This document shows positions 23,383-34,742 of a stretch of 64,000 nt of DNA, one piece after another. This DNA comes from Boesenbergia rotunda. Its lineage: Eukaryota; Streptophyta; Magnoliopsida; Zingiberales; Zingiberaceae. The stretch's first letter is position 1; each line of letters starts with the position of its first letter. The notes beneath the pieces are model-generated. The model had not been told where the DNA came from and ran no database searches. It saw only the letters and a program-made list of their open reading frames with translations. The stretch lies in NCBI GenBank assembly GCA_024364735.1, contig JAGFNQ010002314.1, positions 311,644 through 375,643 of the forward strand, given 5' to 3'. The position numbers were made by a program, and so were the translations under genes.

Positions 23383-26282
23383 TGTAAAACACACACAAAA
23401 AAATCAAAGTCTAAAATTTTCTTTTGTTTAATTTAAAAAATAATAAATTATATGTTAATTACGGTAAATCAGAATCTAGTCCAGAAAATATTTTCGAGAA
23501 ATTTTTTGAAGGTTTTAGGATTTCGGTCCTTTGAATGAAGTTTAAAGAGGTGTAATTGGCTAAACCTAAATCTAAAAGGGTTATAGTGATTGAGAACTAA
23601 TCTGGAGGGGCTAATTACATTAAACTTGAATTTAAGGGATGTGACTTTAATAAACTAAAGAAGATAGGGCAAATTACAAAAGCCCAAACTTATTAAGCCA
23701 TTTCGTCCATTTTCATTGCCGATCACTTCTTCCCCTTATTTCTGTTCGAGCGAAACCACTTGAAGCTGTGTCTCCCACTTCTTCCAACTTTCTTGGTCGC
23801 GGGCGCCAACCTTTGACCACCTCGTATGCCCTAGCTCCGATTTTGCGAAGTTGATCGATTACCAGAGCTAACTGTCCTCTTTCCCTCGTGAACGCTACAT
23901 CTCAAGTAAGAGAGATCGACGGGTTCATCGTCCTTGCAATCGGTCATGGTGTACTTGTTGACTAGCCATGATTAGGTATTTCTACCAGATCTTGTGGATC
24001 TTTGGAGTTTTGATATCTCTTGAAACTCTTGAATTCTAGATTGAATCTGCTTGTTTCGGTTTTGGAGAGTTTGCCTCTGTTCTTATTTGGATTTCTAGCT
24101 TGAGCTTTCGTTGGGAAAAGGAGTTGGTATAAGCTGAGAATACTTTATTTGGAGATCATGAGATTTTGCTATCTGCTACTTTGCCGTGAACAACGTTTTG
24201 AATTGGACTGTACTTGGAATTAGGTGATAAGCTTTGATTCGTTGATCTTGCTAATGATCTTGGTATTGCTTTGTTTGGGAAATCTGATGCTGCTTGTTGG
24301 TTTAGGGGGTGTGTCCTTGCTGAAGGATTTCTCATTTGGGGAGATTAACCTTTGCTAGGATTAATCTTGGATGAGTCCAATGTTGAATTGATCCAAAAAC
24401 AATGTGGTTGCACTTGCAACCCAATTGAATTGGAGACCCTGATAGGAACTAGACGTTTAATTCTCATTCCGGTTAGATGAATCTTGTTGAGATGGGATGG
24501 TAGTCTATTTTCTCCCTTGATCTTGCCATGAGCTACCTTTTGCAGTAAAGGTTGGATGGTTCATTTGAATTTGATCCTACTGTTGGGTAGGTGTTTAGCT
24601 TGGTTTTGGCTTGGGATTAAATTAGTATTGAGACAATATATTTTGTAATGATCTTTGCTGAGAGCTACCATTGTGGTATTGACCATTGATAGGATTAGGG
24701 TGATCCTAATTGGGTTGTAATTGTACCTAACCATTTAACATTTATTAAAGTAGCTAAAAATTGTGTTTTGATACAGGATGTTAATCTGATACCGAAGTCT
24801 AACCGTGAGGGTTCTCTTCTTGACTTCTCTACTTTGAGGCGGGTACTTCTTGCTTATTTCTTTAGATCCACTTTACCTTTATGCATGATTATTTATTTAT
24901 GTGCAGTAGGTTTATTTACCTTAAATCTGCTACCGTTGTTATCCTGCTTCATATTTGTTACTTGATCTTGGATATGATCTAATTTTCCTTCTATATAGTC
25001 TCGTTTATTGTTATCTAATTTTGTATAGCATTTGTGCGAGCATGTGTACGTAGATATAGTAGCATGTCATTGGTTATTTGCATTGATTGATTTTAGCTAT
25101 ACTTGCGTGTGTACCTAGATATGTGATAATTAGGTTATGATACATGTTTTCGACCTGTGCATTTTAGGTTGAGTTATGTATTGATAACTTGGTAGGAGTT
25201 GCATGGGTTAGAGTCATGCACCATCCCTACATTGTTGCATGCCGCCGATCAGCGACTCCCTTATGGTTGAGTTTATCGTCTTTCGATACATGATATGCAC
25301 ACACGACCACTCATGAGTTAGTGGATACCGTTGGGTATGTGCATTTGCTCTGTACTGCTTCGCTCGGCCTTTCATGGGTAGTGGTTCCGGAACGTGGTAG
25401 CAGACAGGGTTCTCTCCTCTTTCCATAGACCAGAGGAGATGGGAGATGTTGGTGCTTGGATGGCTAGAGAGGGGCGGTGAATGTAACCAGACACTCAAAA
25501 TAATTGCGCTTTGAACTTCTCTGCGATCAGGGTTAGCAGCAGCGAAAATAACACCAAAACAGGAAGAACAAAACAAAGACAGGAAACAAACTGACGCTAA
25601 CAAGATGGTTTACAAGGTTCGGAGATAACTTGCCCCTACTCCTTGGCGTGCCCGTAAGGTGGGCGATCCCTTGATCGTCCACAGATCACGCCCCGGTGAA
25701 CCCGGATAAACTGGAGCCTTCTTCTCGGTGGAGAAACCTCTCCACAATCGCCTCAGTATGATAGAAGTTGAATGCACGAGACAACAAGAAGGAAACCTCT
25801 CAGATACACAACAGCGCTCAAGAATGAAGTTTACACAGAGAGCTTAAACCACAGCCAAAACCCCCAGCAACAACCTTTGCCTATTTTTCTATTCGTTCTC
25901 TCTTTGCTCCTCTACATCTCACCTCCTTCTTAAGCCCCTGATCAACGTTGCCAGGTTCCATCAGCACCACTGAGCACAGCCTGAGCCCACTGACCTCCTT
26001 GAGCACTCAGTTCACTGAAGACCTCTTCAGCTGAGCCTCCGTCAGTTGCCAGCCGCGCCTTCGTCAGTTGCCAGTCGCGCCAGACGCCCGTTGAATCCTG
26101 AGAAGAGAAAAGAGCCAAACCTGCTCCATGGAAAGTCCCCAGTTGACTCTCCTCCATTGTTTGAATCACCTGCACACTTATCAGGAGCTTAGCAAAGCAT
26201 ATCAAATGTAATCAGTAATGTATCAGTGTATCAGACGAGAAAACAGACGCGATCAGAAACTTCTGACAGCGTATTTGAATTA

Positions 26283-26850
26283 AAGTTCAGCTTCTGATCG
26301 GTCATCGGACCGATCAGAGTGAACCCTGATCGGCCACCAGACCGATCAGGATAGGATCAGACCGATCAGGCTCCAGCCTGATCGGTCCACAGTGAGAAAG
26401 CTGGAATCGCGACTTCGAGTGATCGGTCACCAGATCAATCATAGGTCGTGGATTGGTCACCAGACCGATCCATCGCTTTGCTGAGTGTTTCTCCAGCTTC
26501 GCAGGCCAACCTCACTGATCGGTCACCAGACCGATCAGGTTGTGTCCTGATTGGTCTGAGGATCGATCAGGGCACTCCCTGACCGATCAGGGTCCAGCTT
26601 GATCAGTCATAATGAGGAAGCTGCGATGTTTGATCGGTCCAGCAGACCGATCAAGAGTTTCTCCCCAAGGCTATTGACTTCTCCCTGATCGTTCACCAGA
26701 ACGATCAGGAGCTCAACAGAAATCTTTCTGTTCTCTCCCTAATCGGTCACCATACCGATCAGCCTCCTCTGGATCGGTCACCAGATCGATCCACAACAGG
26801 AGTTCGTGTCAATCTCCCTGATCGATCACCAGACCAATCCAGAGACTTCC
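26283..26850 (-). repeat. GATCGGTC-ACCA-GACCGATC hairpin array (3' LTR of C)
   Basis: More than ten imperfect copies of an inverted repeat, CTGATCGGTC + ACCA + GACCGATCAG, separated by unique spacers of varied length. The copy in the other LTR is at 31440-31990. Confidence 0.85.
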
Positions 26851-26929
26851 AATTCAACCCTAAGTCAAGAGAACGACCTCCCTAGCCCTGTCTGACTCGT
26901 GCTCAGTCCCTCGGACCAAGACTCCGTGC

Positions 26930-27250
26930 CCAGCTTCACTCACCGGGACTTCATTCAACCTAGCTTCCCAAGCTAGGACCTGGCTTCACTCACCAGGATT
27001 TCAGTCACTTGGCTTCACTCACCGGGACTCGGCTTCACTAACCGGGATTTCAACCTAGCTTCCCTCACTAGGATTTCAATCACCTGGCTTCACTCACCAG
27101 GACCTGGCTTCACTCACCGGGATTTCAACCTAGCTTCACTCACTAGGATTTCAATCACCTGGCTTCACTCACCAGGACCCCGCTTCACTCACCGAGATTT
27201 CAACCTAGTCCCACTAGGTCTTTTCCAATTCACCTAGTCCCACTAAGTGT
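26930..27250 (-). repeat. Stem-variable, loop-constant cassette array (3' LTR of C)
   Basis: Repeated cassettes of a constant CTTCACTCA core flanked by short complementary arms of three kinds: CCTGG/CCAGG, CCCGG/CCGGG and CCTAG/CTAGG. They are followed by CCTAGTCCCACTAGG units. Some copies are imperfect. The longer counterpart is at about 32070-32520. Confidence 0.8.
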
Positions 27251-27383
27251 GCCTAGTCCCACTAGGTCTTTTCTAATGCCAGCGTGCGATCTCCCGATCC
27301 ACCTAGACTTAACCCGAATTCATTCAACCAAACTTAAATCGTTGTCAACACCAAAACAACAACCGGGCCAGACTGCATCAACA

Positions 27384-29232
27384 ATCTTCCCCTTTTTGTT
27401 GTTTGACAATCCCGATTTAAGTTTAGGTATTAGATCAATTGAAGTCCATTCAATTATCATAAGGGAATCAAGATCCTCCTCCTACAATGATGAACCCTAA
27501 ACTTAATCAACCATTCTCTCCCCCTTTGTCAAACATCGAAAAGGGTATGGTTATTAAGTTTAAACACACTCCCCCTTAAACAAGGGTCTCTCCCCAAAAT
27601 GATCAAAGGTAATTATAAATTGCATATGAAAACATATACAGAATAATATCATGGTCAAACATGTATATGTTTCATATGACAAGTAAGTAATGCAGCTCTA
27701 TCAGACTGATGATTGATATAGAAAAATTTCTGATTTATCTATGAACTATCAGTTTTCAGAAAAATTTCTGTAGTTCTAATTCGTTCAAGATCAGACTGTA
27801 TTAACAATTGAAATTCAATAACAGGGGTGTAGACTTCACTGATAGTTGACATTTCAGAAAAATTTCTGAACCATGGTTTGGGTTTCTCGACTAAAAATTA
27901 TTTCTCATCAAGAGATCAAGGAACAAGAGACATGATTCAAACAACCCATTCATATGAATTTCAAAAATTTCAACATGGGTTTGTATCGAATCAGTATTAA
28001 ATTTGCTCCAAGTATGATGAGTATGTTCCAATCATAATCGGTTTGTATCAGATTCGTTTATATCAGTATGATCAATAAACTGATACAATTCAATGAAGGG
28101 GGATAGGACTCAGGAATTTTTGACCTAATCAGGGAATTCCCTGATTTGAATTGATGTGATGGGTCACCGGACCGATCAGAGGGATCCCTGATCGGACTGG
28201 TGATCGATCAGGGTGAGTCATGATCGGTCGGTGGACCGATCTGGTTCGACACAGAGAGTTTTCTGAAACTGATACGTTTCAGAAACAGATTTGTTCCATC
28301 TGTCAAACACACCAAACCTTAATACCATTAGATTCAATCTCATTGATCCTAAAGAGTTTCCCTTAACCAAAAACCATCCCTCAAATCAAAATATGATACT
28401 AATAACATATTTCCAAAACATGATCAAGTTTCATGATACAAAAGAAAAAATATGATCAAATTTTCAAAACATGCTTGTATCAAATTAGTATCAACTCCAC
28501 AATTCTAATTCCCCATTCTATTGATAATTCAAAGATTGGATTAAAAAATTCATAGATCGAGTTTGTATCAAAAATTTAATCCCCAAGTTGCCCATAAATA
28601 TCAGGTTTAAATCATGGTTCATAAAACATGGTAAACTTGAGCTAGATGTAGGAGATGTATATATATATACTAAGTCTTAGAAAGCACTAGTCAACAACAT
28701 AAGCAGTGAATTTTGAAACTCATGTTATTTGTTTGGTGATGCCTTGTGAGATTTTTATAATGGTCATCACAAACTATGTGTTTATCTTGTTCTTAACCAA
28801 AATTTTCATGCCATAGAATAGTATTAATAACACATACATCAAAGTCATGGCATATTCAACTAGGTTCATCTCCAAAATATTAATAAAAACTTAAGTCTAA
28901 CCCTTAAACTCATGTTCTTATCTATTGATGCCTTATCAGTACAAATTATGTGTTGATATTTTCCTTAGCATGCATTCATGTTGTATAACATATACAAGAA
29001 AATAAACTTTTTAGGCTTGAGATAAGGCATATAACTTGCAGGAAAACATAAATTGCAACAAGAAAACTAATTATCCCAAGCAATCCATGGCAAGAGCAAG
29101 TTATGTGTTAATCTAAATCATCCATGTGAATTTGAAGGAATGATAAGCACATTCCTAACTAGGAATGACTATATGTTTGAAGCATCAAATATCAACCACC
29201 CATGTTGATAGATGCTCCCCCTCAACTAATAC
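27384..29232 (-). other. Non-coding interior of element C between gag and 3' LTR
   Basis: No coding potential for protease, integrase, reverse transcriptase or RNase H was recognised. It contains a second polypurine run (CTCCCCCTTTGTCAAAC near 27520 on the plus strand) and a small cluster of the family palindrome (28150-28245: CACCGGACCGATCAG, CCTGATCGGACTGGTGATCG). Confidence 0.65.
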
Positions 29233-30534
29233 CTATACAATTCGAAATATAGATATTTTGAGTACCCAAATTTTGAGACCTAAAGCATCCACAATGAGAG
29301 ACTTTGGCACCCATGCCTTAGTCATTTTCTTTCTAACCTTTTGAACCCTAGAATTATTTCGTGATCTAAAATGGGTTCTAGTCATTAAAGATATGACACT
29401 AGGTTCTTTAGGTTGGTAACCCAAACCGACCTTGTTGTAATGTACCTTTTGTGAGTTTAAGATCATATCTAGGGTTTTTGAGCTAGTTGAAAACTTCTCA
29501 AGAATATTCTTGAGTTTTTCAACTTCACTCTTCAAGATCTTATTCTCATCCTCAAGAGTTTTATCATGCAAGTCATCAATTACCTCATCCTTAGAGGTTT
29601 TTAATTATTCTACTTCTGATCTTAATGACTTAACCTTATTCTTAGATTTTTTGAGTAGACTAGTTAAGCATGCTATTGTTCTATAACACTTGTCTAACTC
29701 GGGAGAGATTACCTCTTCATCATCCGAAGATGATGAAGGCGCGGTTGAAGAGCTACTTGCTTCGTCTCCATTCTCCTTGTTTGACTCTTCTAAGGCCACT
29801 AAAGTCACGTGACAGTGGGTCTTCTCCTCCTCTTTTTCCTTCTTCTCCTTCTTCTTCTTCTTGTCACTTGCCACTAAAGCAATACCTTTCTCCTTTGGAC
29901 TTTTGTTAGAGATCTCATATAGTTCCATTTCACAAAATAAGTCCTCTAACTTAACAAAAGATAAGTCCTTGGAAACCTTGTAAGCATCCACCATGGATGA
30001 CCACAAGGTGTTCCTAGGGAAAGCTTTGAGAACATACCGTATAAGATTTCGGTTCTCAACCTTCTCATTGATGGAGTGTAGACCATTGAGGATCCCTTTG
30101 AATCTTCCATGGAGTTCACTTACCTTTTCATTTTCTTCTATGGAAAGGTTTTGAAGTTGGCTGAGAAGGAGGCCCTTCTTGGCTGTCCGGGTGTCTTGAG
30201 TTCCTTCATGGAGCTCAATGATTTTGTTCCAAAAGTCTTTAGCACTTGTGAAAAGACCCACCTTGATCAACTCCTCCTTGGTCATCCCACATTGCAAAGT
30301 GACCACGACTTTGGCATCGGCTTCTCCTTTCCGAATTTGCTCGGCCGATCACCTTGAGAACTCAAGCTCTTTTCCTTCGTCATCCTTTGGAGGGATGAAA
30401 CCCTCCTTCACAGCAAACCACATGCTAATGTTGGTTTTGAGATAAAACTCTATTCTTGATCTCCAATATGGAAAATCAGTCCCATCCAAGAATGGAGGTC
30501 TGTTTGTGCTCAAACCTTCTCTTCCCATTGCCAT
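29233..30534 (-). pseudogene. Copia gag of element C with two in-frame stops and no zinc knuckle
   Basis: One continuous reading frame from ATG at 30534 to 29233 is broken only by TGA at 30351-30349 and TAA at about 29607-29605. It begins MAMGREGLSTNRPPFLDG and has WRSRIEFYLKTN, then the UBN2 core (FWNKIIELHEGTQDTRTAKK, ELHGRFKGILNGL, VLKAFPRNTLWSSMVDAY), a lysine-rich run and acidic DEASSSST. A coiled coil (ENKILKSEVEKLKNILEKF) and a truncated WVPKSL end follow. The lysine run goes directly into the VALEES stretch, so the CCHC knuckle present in related gags is absent. The frame is otherwise well kept. Confidence 0.82.
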
Positions 30535-30577
30535 CTTGCAGACTCTCGGGTGTTAATCTGTTTGAGCAGAGCCCCAA

Positions 30578-30589
30578 GCTCTGATACCA
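30578..30589 (-). other. Primer binding site of element C (tRNA-iMet)
   Basis: TGGTATCAGAGC on the minus strand, beginning two bases inside the 5' LTR border at 30592. Confidence 0.85.
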
Positions 30590-30591
30590 CT

Positions 30592-32631
30592 TGTTGGTGC
30601 TTGGATGGCTAGAGAGGGGGGGAGATGAATGTAGCCAGACACTCAAAATAATTGCGCTTTGAACTTCTCTGCGATCAGGGTTAGCAGCAACGGAGATAAC
30701 ACCAAAACAGGAAGAACAAAACAAAGACAGGAAACAAACCAATGCTAACAAGATGGTTTACAAGATTCAGGGATAACTTGCCCCTACTCCTTGGCGTGCT
30801 CGTAAGGTGGGCGATCCCTTGATCGTCGGCAGATCAAGTCCCGGTGAACCTGGATAAACTGGAGCTTCCTTCTCGGTGGAGAAACCTCTCCACAATCGCC
30901 TCAGTATGACAGAAGTTGAATGCACGAGACAACAAGAAGGAAACCTCTCAGATACACAGCAGCGCTCAAGAATGAAGTTTACACAGAGAGCTTAAACCAC
31001 AGCCAAAACCCCCAGCAACAACCTTTGCCTATTTTTCTGTTCATTCTCTCTTTGCTCCTCTGCATCTCACCTCCTTCTTAAGCCCCTGATCAACGTCGCT
31101 AGGTTCCATCAGCACCACTGAGCACAGCCTGAGCCCACTGACCTCCCTGAGCACTCAGTCCACTGAAGACCTCTTCAGCTGAGCCTCCGTCAGTTGCCAG
31201 CCGCGCCTTCGTCAGTTGCCAGTCGCGCCAGACGCCCGTTGAATCCTGAGAAGAGAAAAGAGCCAAACCTGCTCCATGGAAAGTCCCCAGTTGACTCTCC
31301 TCCATTGTTTGAATCACCTGCACACTTATCAGGAGCTTAGCAAAGCATATCAAACGTAATCAGTAATGTATCAGTGTATCAGACGAGAAAACAGACGCGA
31401 TCAGAAACTTCTGACAGCGTATTTGAATTAAAGTTCAGCTTCTGATCGGTCACCGGACCGATCAGAGTGAACCCTGATCGGTCACCAGACCGATCAGGAT
31501 AGGATCAGACCGATCAGGCTCCAGCCTGATCGGTCCACAGTGAGAAAGTTGGAATCGCGTCTTCGAGTGATCGGTCACCAGATCGATCACAGGTCGTGGA
31601 TCGATCACCAAACCGATCCACCGCTTTGCTGAGTGTTTCTCCAGCTTCGCAGGCCAACCTCACTGATCGGTCACCAGATCGATCAGGTTGTGTCCTGATC
31701 GGTTTGGGGACCGATCAGGGCACTCCCTGACCGATCAGGGTCCAGCCTGATCGGTCATAATGAGGAAGCTGCGATATTTGATCGGTCCAGCAGACCGATC
31801 AAGAGTTTCTCCCCAAGGCTACTGACCTCTCCCTGATCGTTCACTAGAACGATCAGGAGCTCAACAGAAATCTTTCTATTCTCTCCCTGATCGGTCACCA
31901 TACCGATCAGCCTCCTCTGGATCGGTCACCAGACCGATCCACAATAGGAGTTCGTGCTAATCTCCCTGATCGATCACCAGACCGATCCAGAGACTTCCAA
32001 TTCAACCCTAAGTCAAGAGAATGAGCTCCCTAGCCCTCTCTGACTCGTACTCAGTCCTCCGGACCAAGACTCCGTGCCTAGCTTCACTCACCGGGACTTC
32101 ATTCAACCTAGCTTCCCAAGCTAGGACCTGGCTTCACTCACCAGGATTTCAGTCACCCGACTTCACTCACCGGGACCCGACTTCACTCACCGGGATTTCA
32201 ACCTAGCTTCCCTCAATAGGATTTCAATCACCTGGCTTCACTCACCAGGACCCGGCTTCACTCACCGGGATTTTAACCTAGCTTCACTCACTAGGATTTC
32301 AATCACCTGACTTCACTCACCATGACCCGACTTCACTCACCGGGATTTCAACCTAGCTTCACTCACTAGGATTCAATCACCTAGCTTCACTCACCAGGAC
32401 CCGGCTTCACTCACCGGGATTTCAACCTAGTCCCACTAGGTCTTTTCCAATTCACCTAGTCCCACTAGGTGTGCCTAGTCCCAGTAGGTCTTTTCCACTT
32501 CACCTAGTCCCACTAGGTCTTTTCCAATGTCAGCGTGCGATCTCCCGATCCACCTGGACTTAACCTGAATTCATTCAACCAAACTTAAATCGTTGTCAAC
32601 ACCAAAACAGCCGGGCCAGACTGCATCAACA
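30592..32631 (-). repeat. 5' LTR of element C
   Basis: A 2040-base copy, about 100 bases longer than the 3' LTR because it has more CTTCACTCA cassettes. The rest is highly similar with scattered transitions, so insertion was fairly recent compared with element E. Hairpin array 31440-31990; cassette array about 32070-32520. Confidence 0.85.
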
Positions 32632-33465
32632 AGAGAGATATCTCCCCCATATGTACATGGGGCGGAGTGTTTACTCTATCAGTATCTTGTCCACTCGGTC
32701 ACTCCAGAGCAATGATAGCAGAGTGTGTACAGTGTCACAACCCTACCCACTCAGTTGACCCATATGACATGCCTCGGTGGCTTGACTGACATCAGGGGTG
32801 ACCATGTCATTGTATCATGTGAATATGATGCATTGTGCGTTTGATTATGATTGCTGCATATGTTTGACTTGCACATACAGGCTATATTATATGTGTGGTT
32901 TGATGACCCTGCACTTGCTCGTATGATACGAGCCCTTTTATGATCAGGATAGGCTGATTTCTAATATGTACATTCATTTGGTACTTACAGTTATGCATAT
33001 TTTGATATTCCTATTGAGATTGTGTCCTGTTGTTTATATCTAGCTTATTCAGCTATTTATTATACCATACATATCTTTCTCTATACCTGCAGAGTCCAAT
33101 TAGACTCACCACCTATCACAATATTTTTGTTTTCAGGATGATAAGTCGTCAGGGGGAGCCCAGCTGCCAGTCCCAGGTCTATACGACTCCAGCAATGGGT
33201 GCTTCTACGCATATTTTGTTTCTTTTATCGCATACTTTTTGGTTTGTATTCATTTTTATGTTGTGGACTTGTATCGTGATTCATTTGCTGTGCTATTGTA
33301 TTTTTGAGTCTTCTGTTGGACTTTATGGTTGTTATTTTGCTGCGCACCTGCCCCGAGGGTAGCTCAGATGAGTTTTACAGTTTTATTGCTGAGATGCACT
33401 TATCATCATTTATTATATCTCCTGTTTTAAGGCCTAAGGTCAACTATTATACTACATGTGTTGTA

Positions 33466-34651
33466 TGTTGGGACCTTGTCGTTTAGCTAGAAGGGGGACG
33501 GTGAATAGCAACTTTTGATCTTTCTTACCCTACACGTGTTAGCAAGCGTAAGCGGAAAACTAAACAATAATCTAAAACAACGCTAACACAAATCGTTTAC
33601 GTGGTTCGGAGATAAAGCTCCTACTCCACGGCTGTCCATAAGGTGGACGATCCTGATCCGTCGGTGGATGACTCCCCGGAAAACCTCCGGCTAGCTCGTG
33701 TAGCTCCTTGTGGGTGGAGAAATCTCGCCACAACCCGCAACACTCTTCTGAGCACTTAGACTACTAATTGGCCTTTAACTAAAGCCAATTTCGTCAAGAA
33801 GTCTCAGCCAAAATCGAGCTCTCTTAAATAGAGCACTTTACCGAGAAGACCGTTACCAGTCGACTGGTCAAGAACCAGTTGACTGGTCCAACTTGGATTC
33901 GAACGTTACAACCCAACGTTCGAATTCTAGTTGCCATCAATCGACTGATCCAAGGATCAGTCGACTGATCCAAGGATCAGTCGACTGATCTTTCTATGGA
34001 CTTCATCAGTCGACTAATCCAAGCTCAGTCGACTGGTCCACCCCTAAACCTAAGGTTTTCCTTCCCGAGTACAATTCTCTCAGCACTCGAACCCTAGGAT
34101 TTCCCGAGTATACTTCTCTCAGCACTCGAACCCTCACGACTTAGCCGACTCTTCATCCAGCAGCTTCGATTTGTCGCCTTCAAGCCCTCTTCGACTTTGG
34201 CTCTCGTCCCTCAGATGCATGCAAGCCCACGGCTCATCTCCCATGCCATCCTTCACGTATGCCTCGAAGTCTGCTTCCCTCGACTCATCATCCTTGCTCC
34301 AGTAGCCTCGACCTATTGCCTTCAAACCCTCTTCGACTTTGGCTCTCGTCTCTCAGATGCATGCAAGCTCACAACTCGTCTCCCCATGCCATCCTTCACG
34401 TATGTCTCGAAGTCCGCTTCCCTTGGCTCATCGCCCCTGCTTTGTCCACGGTCCCTTGGATGCATATAAGCCCACGACTTGTCTCCTCACACAATCCTTC
34501 ACTGGACCCGAAGCCGTCTAGCTAAGTCCATGTGTATCCTGTAAACCTGCACACTCGAATACACATATTAAACACAAGGGTGAACCTAACTTAATCCCTT
34601 TGCCCAAACATCAAAACACATGGTCACTTCGAACCATAGATTGCCCTAACA
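33466..34651 (-). mobile_element. Solo LTR F, 1186 bp, 5-bp TSD TTGTA
   Basis: TGTTGGGACCTTGTCG to TTGCCCTAACA is flanked by TTGTA at 33461-33465 and 34652-34656, inside the 5' LTR of element E. Minus orientation is shown by CACCGTCCCCCTTCTAGC-like U5 text at its left end in reverse complement and by TATTTAAGAG (minus) near 33825. The palindrome cluster AGTCGACT (33856-34043) has five exact copies. It belongs to the same family as solo LTR G, in opposite orientation. Confidence 0.87.
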
Positions 34652-34742
34652 TTGTATGTGTGTCTAAATTATATGCCGTATAGGGGAGATGTTGTTCGAT
34701 TTTATATTGGATCAGTGACTCCTTTGGTCTTGGGGCGTGACA

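Larger units (their letters stand above)
25447..27383 (-). repeat. 3' LTR of element C
   Basis: A 1937-base copy running TGTTGGTGCTTGG to ACTGCATCAACA on the plus strand. From left to right it holds the U5 side, an array of GATCGGTC/GACCGATC inverted repeats (26283-26850) and a cassette array built on CTTCACTCA loops (about 26930-27250). Confidence 0.85.
25447..32631 (-). mobile_element. Complete gag-only Copia element C
   Basis: The element is on the minus strand with its 5' LTR at 30592-32631 and 3' LTR at 25447-27383. The primer site TGGTATCAGAGC reads on the minus strand at 30589-30578. The polypurine tract, seen as ATCTTCCCCTTTTTGTTGT on the plus strand, adjoins 27384. Flanks are GGAGA (25442-25446) and AGAGA (32632-32636). 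The unoccupied paralogous site near 38163-38185 reads GAGGAGATGAGAGAGATATC, exactly what joining the flanks at one AGAGA predicts. The 3208-base interior holds only gag and non-coding DNA, with no pol. Confidence 0.9.
23453..34742 (+). repeat. 5' LTR of element E (split by element C and a solo LTR)
   Basis: Segments 23453-25446, 32637-33465 and 34657-34742 align in order with the 3' LTR at 37567-39085. Without inserts it is about 2.9 kb. About 1.39 kb (roughly 23801-25188) has no counterpart in the 3' LTR. No host coding sequence was recognised in the roughly 2 kb of the left segment. Confidence 0.75.

Noticed and set aside
25214..25603. 129-codon minus-strand frame spanning the E/C border
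   Set aside because: It crosses the junction between the Gypsy LTR and element C, so it cannot be an ancestral gene; no domain.
26283..26850. Spaced inverted repeats resembling a CRISPR array
   Set aside because: Copies are themselves palindromic, vary in sequence and spacing, sit inside an LTR of a plant retrotransposon, and no cas genes exist here.
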